A stretch of DNA of 34,845 nt from an uncultured Clostridia bacterium (GTDB taxonomy: Bacteria > Bacillota > Clostridia > Peptostreptococcales > Anaerovoracaceae): the NCBI GenBank assembly GCA_944386595.1, contig CALXBQ010000031.1, forward strand, positions 1 through 34,845. The letters are read 5' to 3'. How positions within the stretch are numbered: position 1 is the stretch's first letter; every line of letters begins with the position of its first letter. The translations under genes were made by a program, and so were the position numbers. Shown in pieces: positions 33,095-34,845 of the stretch. The notes below the pieces were generated by a model. That model searched no databases and had not been told where the DNA came from. It saw only the letters and a program-made list of their open reading frames with translations.

Positions 33095-34495
33095 ATGGAT
33101 AACAGAGGATACGAACTTATCATAGAAGAGCTTCTTAAGCTTCTTGATTCGGGGGTCTACATCGTCGACGCCGACGGCAGGGGACTTTTCTACAACGAGG
33201 CCATGGCGGCCATGGAGGAGATAAACGTGGAGGACGTGGTGGGAAAGGAATATCACAGAGCTTTCCCGGGGGTGCCTCTGAACGAAAGTACATTATATAA
33301 GGCGCTGAACAAGAGGCTTGCGACGCGAAACAAGGAGCAGACCTATAAGAACCTCTACGGAAAGGAGATAACCACCATAAACAGCACGGTGCCTGTCATA
33401 GACGGTGGACAGGTGGTCGCAGCGGTAGAGGTGGCCAAGGATATAACCAACATCAGATCCATGAGCGACAGGATTCTGACTTTGCAGGAAACGAAAATCG
33501 AAAGAAGCAAGCCGGTAAAGCCGACTATAAAGAAGTACACCTTTGACGACATAACCGGCGAAAGCGAGGCCTTTGAGGCCGTTATAGACAGAGCGAAAAA
33601 AGCCGCAAAGAGCGACGTGTCCGTGTTCATATACGGTGAGACCGGAACGGGTAAGGAACTGTTTTCCCAGAGCATACACTACGCCAGCAGCAGGAAGAAC
33701 AAACCCTTTCTCGCTCAGAACTGCGCGGCCCTCCCCGAGAGCCTGCTGGAGGGCATACTGTTCGGAACGGCAAAGGGCGGATTTACGGGAGCCGTGGACA
33801 GGGCCGGACTTTTCGAACAGGCCAGCGGCGGAACTCTTCTGCTGGACGAGATAAGCGCAATGCCTTACGACCTTCAGAGCAAGCTTCTGCGCGTGCTTCA
33901 GGAGGATTACATAAGGCGGGTGGGAGGCACCAGCGACATACCGGTAAACACCAGAATCATAGCGACGGTAAACGAACCGCCTCTTAAGCTCATCGAGGAG
34001 GGAAAGCTGAGGAAGGACCTTTACTACAGACTTAACGTGGTAAACTTAAGCATTCCGCCGCTGAGGGAAAGGCCGGACGACATACCGCTGCTGACGGAGA
34101 CGTTTCTGGCCAAGCACAACGAGAGGTTCGACAAGCAGCTCTGGATGGTGTCCGATAAAGCCGCCGAGCTTCTGCGTCACTACGACTATCCCGGTAACGT
34201 CAGAGAGCTTGAAAACATCATAATGCAGGCGGTTTCCATGGCCGACAAAGAACACGTGCTTACGGAAAAGCTGCTTCAGATGCCGTCCCGCAACATGAAG
34301 AAGCTGGGCGCGGACGCCGAGCGATGGGACGGAAGCACCTCCCTTGACAGGTACCTGGCCGAGCTTGAAAAGGAGCTCATAAGGGAGGCCATGATAAAGA
34401 AGGGCGGGAATATAACAAAAGCTGCAGCCGCCCTGAATATCAAACGCCAGACCCTCCAGCACAAGCTGAAAAAGTACGGAATACAGGAGGGTTAG
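33095..34495 (+). CDS. Sigma-54-dependent transcriptional activator (PAS-AAA-Fis)
   Basis: 466 residues. N-terminal PAS sensor (about 5-120: LLDSGVYIVDADGRGLFYNE), central AAA module with Walker A GETGTGKE (181-188), the sigma-54 contact loop GGFTGA (228-233, a variant of GAFTGA), Walker B TLLLDE (247-252) and RKDLYYRL. A C-terminal Fis-type helix-turn-helix follows (NITKAAAALNIKRQTLQHKL). This architecture is like RocR of arginine/ornithine catabolism. The next gene, behind a -24/-12 promoter, resembles diaminopentanoate dehydrogenase, so it probably activates ornithine fermentation. The PAS ligand is unknown. Confidence 0.93.
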   Translation: MDNRGYELIIEELLKLLDSGVYIVDADGRGLFYNEAMAAMEEINVEDVVGKEYHRAFPGVPLNESTLYKALNKRLATRNKEQTYKNLYGKEITTINSTVPVIDGGQVVAAVEVAKDITNIRSMSDRILTLQETKIERSKPVKPTIKKYTFDDITGESEAFEAVIDRAKKAAKSDVSVFIYGETGTGKELFSQSIHYASSRKNKPFLAQNCAALPESLLEGILFGTAKGGFTGAVDRAGLFEQASGGTLLLDEISAMPYDLQSKLLRVLQEDYIRRVGGTSDIPVNTRIIATVNEPPLKLIEEGKLRKDLYYRLNVVNLSIPPLRERPDDIPLLTETFLAKHNERFDKQLWMVSDKAAELLRHYDYPGNVRELENIIMQAVSMADKEHVLTEKLLQMPSRNMKKLGADAERWDGSTSLDRYLAELEKELIREAMIKKGGNITKAAAALNIKRQTLQHKLKKYGIQEG

Positions 34496-34801
34496 TGCAA
34501 AATTATTTGCGTTTTTACTGCAAAAATATTTGCTATTTCGAGGGCGAAAGCGCGTATTTTGGCGGAAGGGTTTTCGCGATAATGAATATTCTGCGAATAA
34601 TTCAGGCTGTTTTTTGTATAGAAAACCGTGCAAACGTTGAAAACGGGAAAATAATATAAGCGGCTCAGGTATTATGTATACAAGGATTTCGTTGGCATAA
34701 TAATTGCGAAATATATTGGTGGCTTTAATGGCTGAGTAATGACTGAGTCATTATAAATAAAATCTTTATATCTTTAGTTGTTAGAAAAGGAGAGAAAAGC
34801 A
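34496..34801 (+). promoter_or_regulatory. Regulatory region of the ord-like gene
   Basis: A 306-base stretch without a gene. Two activator sites sit at its left end, TGCAAAATTATTTGC (34496-34510) and TGCAAAAATATTTGC (34519-34533), with starts 23 bases apart. The sigma-54 promoter is about 170 bases downstream. A 17-base dyad, TAATGACT-g-AGTCATTA (34737-34753), lies in the leader. The ribosome site AAAAGGAG precedes ATG 34802. Confidence 0.8.
34693..34708 (+). promoter_or_regulatory. Sigma-54 (-24/-12) promoter
   Basis: TGGCAT (34693-34698), five bases, TTGC (34704-34707): the GG and GC dinucleotides are 12 bases apart as the consensus TGGCAC-N5-TTGC requires. Position and the upstream activator gene support it. 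Confidence 0.88.
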
Positions 34802-34845
34802 ATGGAAAATGTAAAAGTAATTATCTGGGGCCTTGGCGCTATGGG
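34802..34845 (+). CDS. 2,4-diaminopentanoate dehydrogenase-like protein, N-terminus only
   Basis: The gene runs off the right edge. The visible MENVKVIIWGLGAMG is a dinucleotide-binding start (strand, then GxGxxG) that I associate with 2,4-diaminopentanoate dehydrogenase (Ord) of the oxidative ornithine pathway. With 15 residues the family cannot be proved; other members of the dihydrodipicolinate-reductase-like group would start similarly. The sigma-54 promoter and RocR-like activator upstream favour an amino acid catabolism gene. Confidence 0.6.
   Translation, partial: MENVKVIIWGLGAM

Overview
The window reads as chromosome of an anaerobic, low-to-mid GC Firmicute of class Clostridia. The evidence is the rnmV-ksgA pair, Firmicute-type promoters and Shine-Dalgarno sites, an iron-sulfur L-serine dehydratase, a group B type [FeFe] hydrogenase, a CIRCE-controlled Hsp20, an F-type ATP synthase with partly sodium-type c-subunit ligands, and at the right edge the start of a gene resembling 2,4-diaminopentanoate dehydrogenase (ornithine fermentation) behind a sigma-54 promoter. 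This suits an amino-acid-fermenting member of the Peptostreptococcales/Anaerovoracaceae type; the family is an inference. I saw no rRNA, tRNA, CRISPR array, transposase or phage gene.

Layout. 1-3595: end of rnmV, ksgA, an LTA-synthase-family membrane sulfatase with an unusual C-terminal domain, and a GNAT acetyltransferase. 3567-7463: a serine-use unit, with a LysR regulator divergent from sdaAB-sdaAA-sstT. 7493-10944: an atypical AroB-like synthase, a SanA/YdcF-type protein and the hydrogenase. 10945-17202: an accessory island of small secreted and membrane proteins. It has two copies of a PadR regulator plus HAAS/DUF6120-like membrane protein module, two inverted-repeat arrays, a lipoprotein gene whose natural start codon appears to be ATA, and a 41-residue secreted peptide gene. 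17203-20624: worn genes (a 5'-truncated HEXXH protein and a sirtuin C-terminal fragment) around rnhA, an HxlR regulator and an AAA/DUF4143 ATPase with its own repeated operator-like sites. 20678-21975: a YycJ/WalJ-type metallo-hydrolase and rlmH. 22063-28697: the complete atpIBEFHAGDC operon. 28698-34845: a repeat array, CIRCE-hsp20, pyridoxamine kinase, an ArsR regulator, an ArsB/NhaD-type permease with a small partner protein, a PAS/AAA/Fis sigma-54 activator, and the start of an ord-like gene.

How they fit. The serine unit imports serine and deaminates it to pyruvate, the hydrogenase can discard reductant, and the ATP synthase couples the ion gradient to ATP. The right edge is the clearest regulatory circuit: the dyad TGCAAA-N4-TTTGCA lies on the activator gene's own promoter and occurs twice, slightly shortened, about 170-200 bases upstream of a -24/-12 promoter ahead of the ord-like gene. 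The most unusual unexplained structure is a family of about 36-38-base intergenic inverted repeats. Their arms change from locus to locus while a core around AGCA..TTT.CGG is kept; they lie after the hydrogenase gene and after the ATP synthase operon, with a looser relative inside the island.
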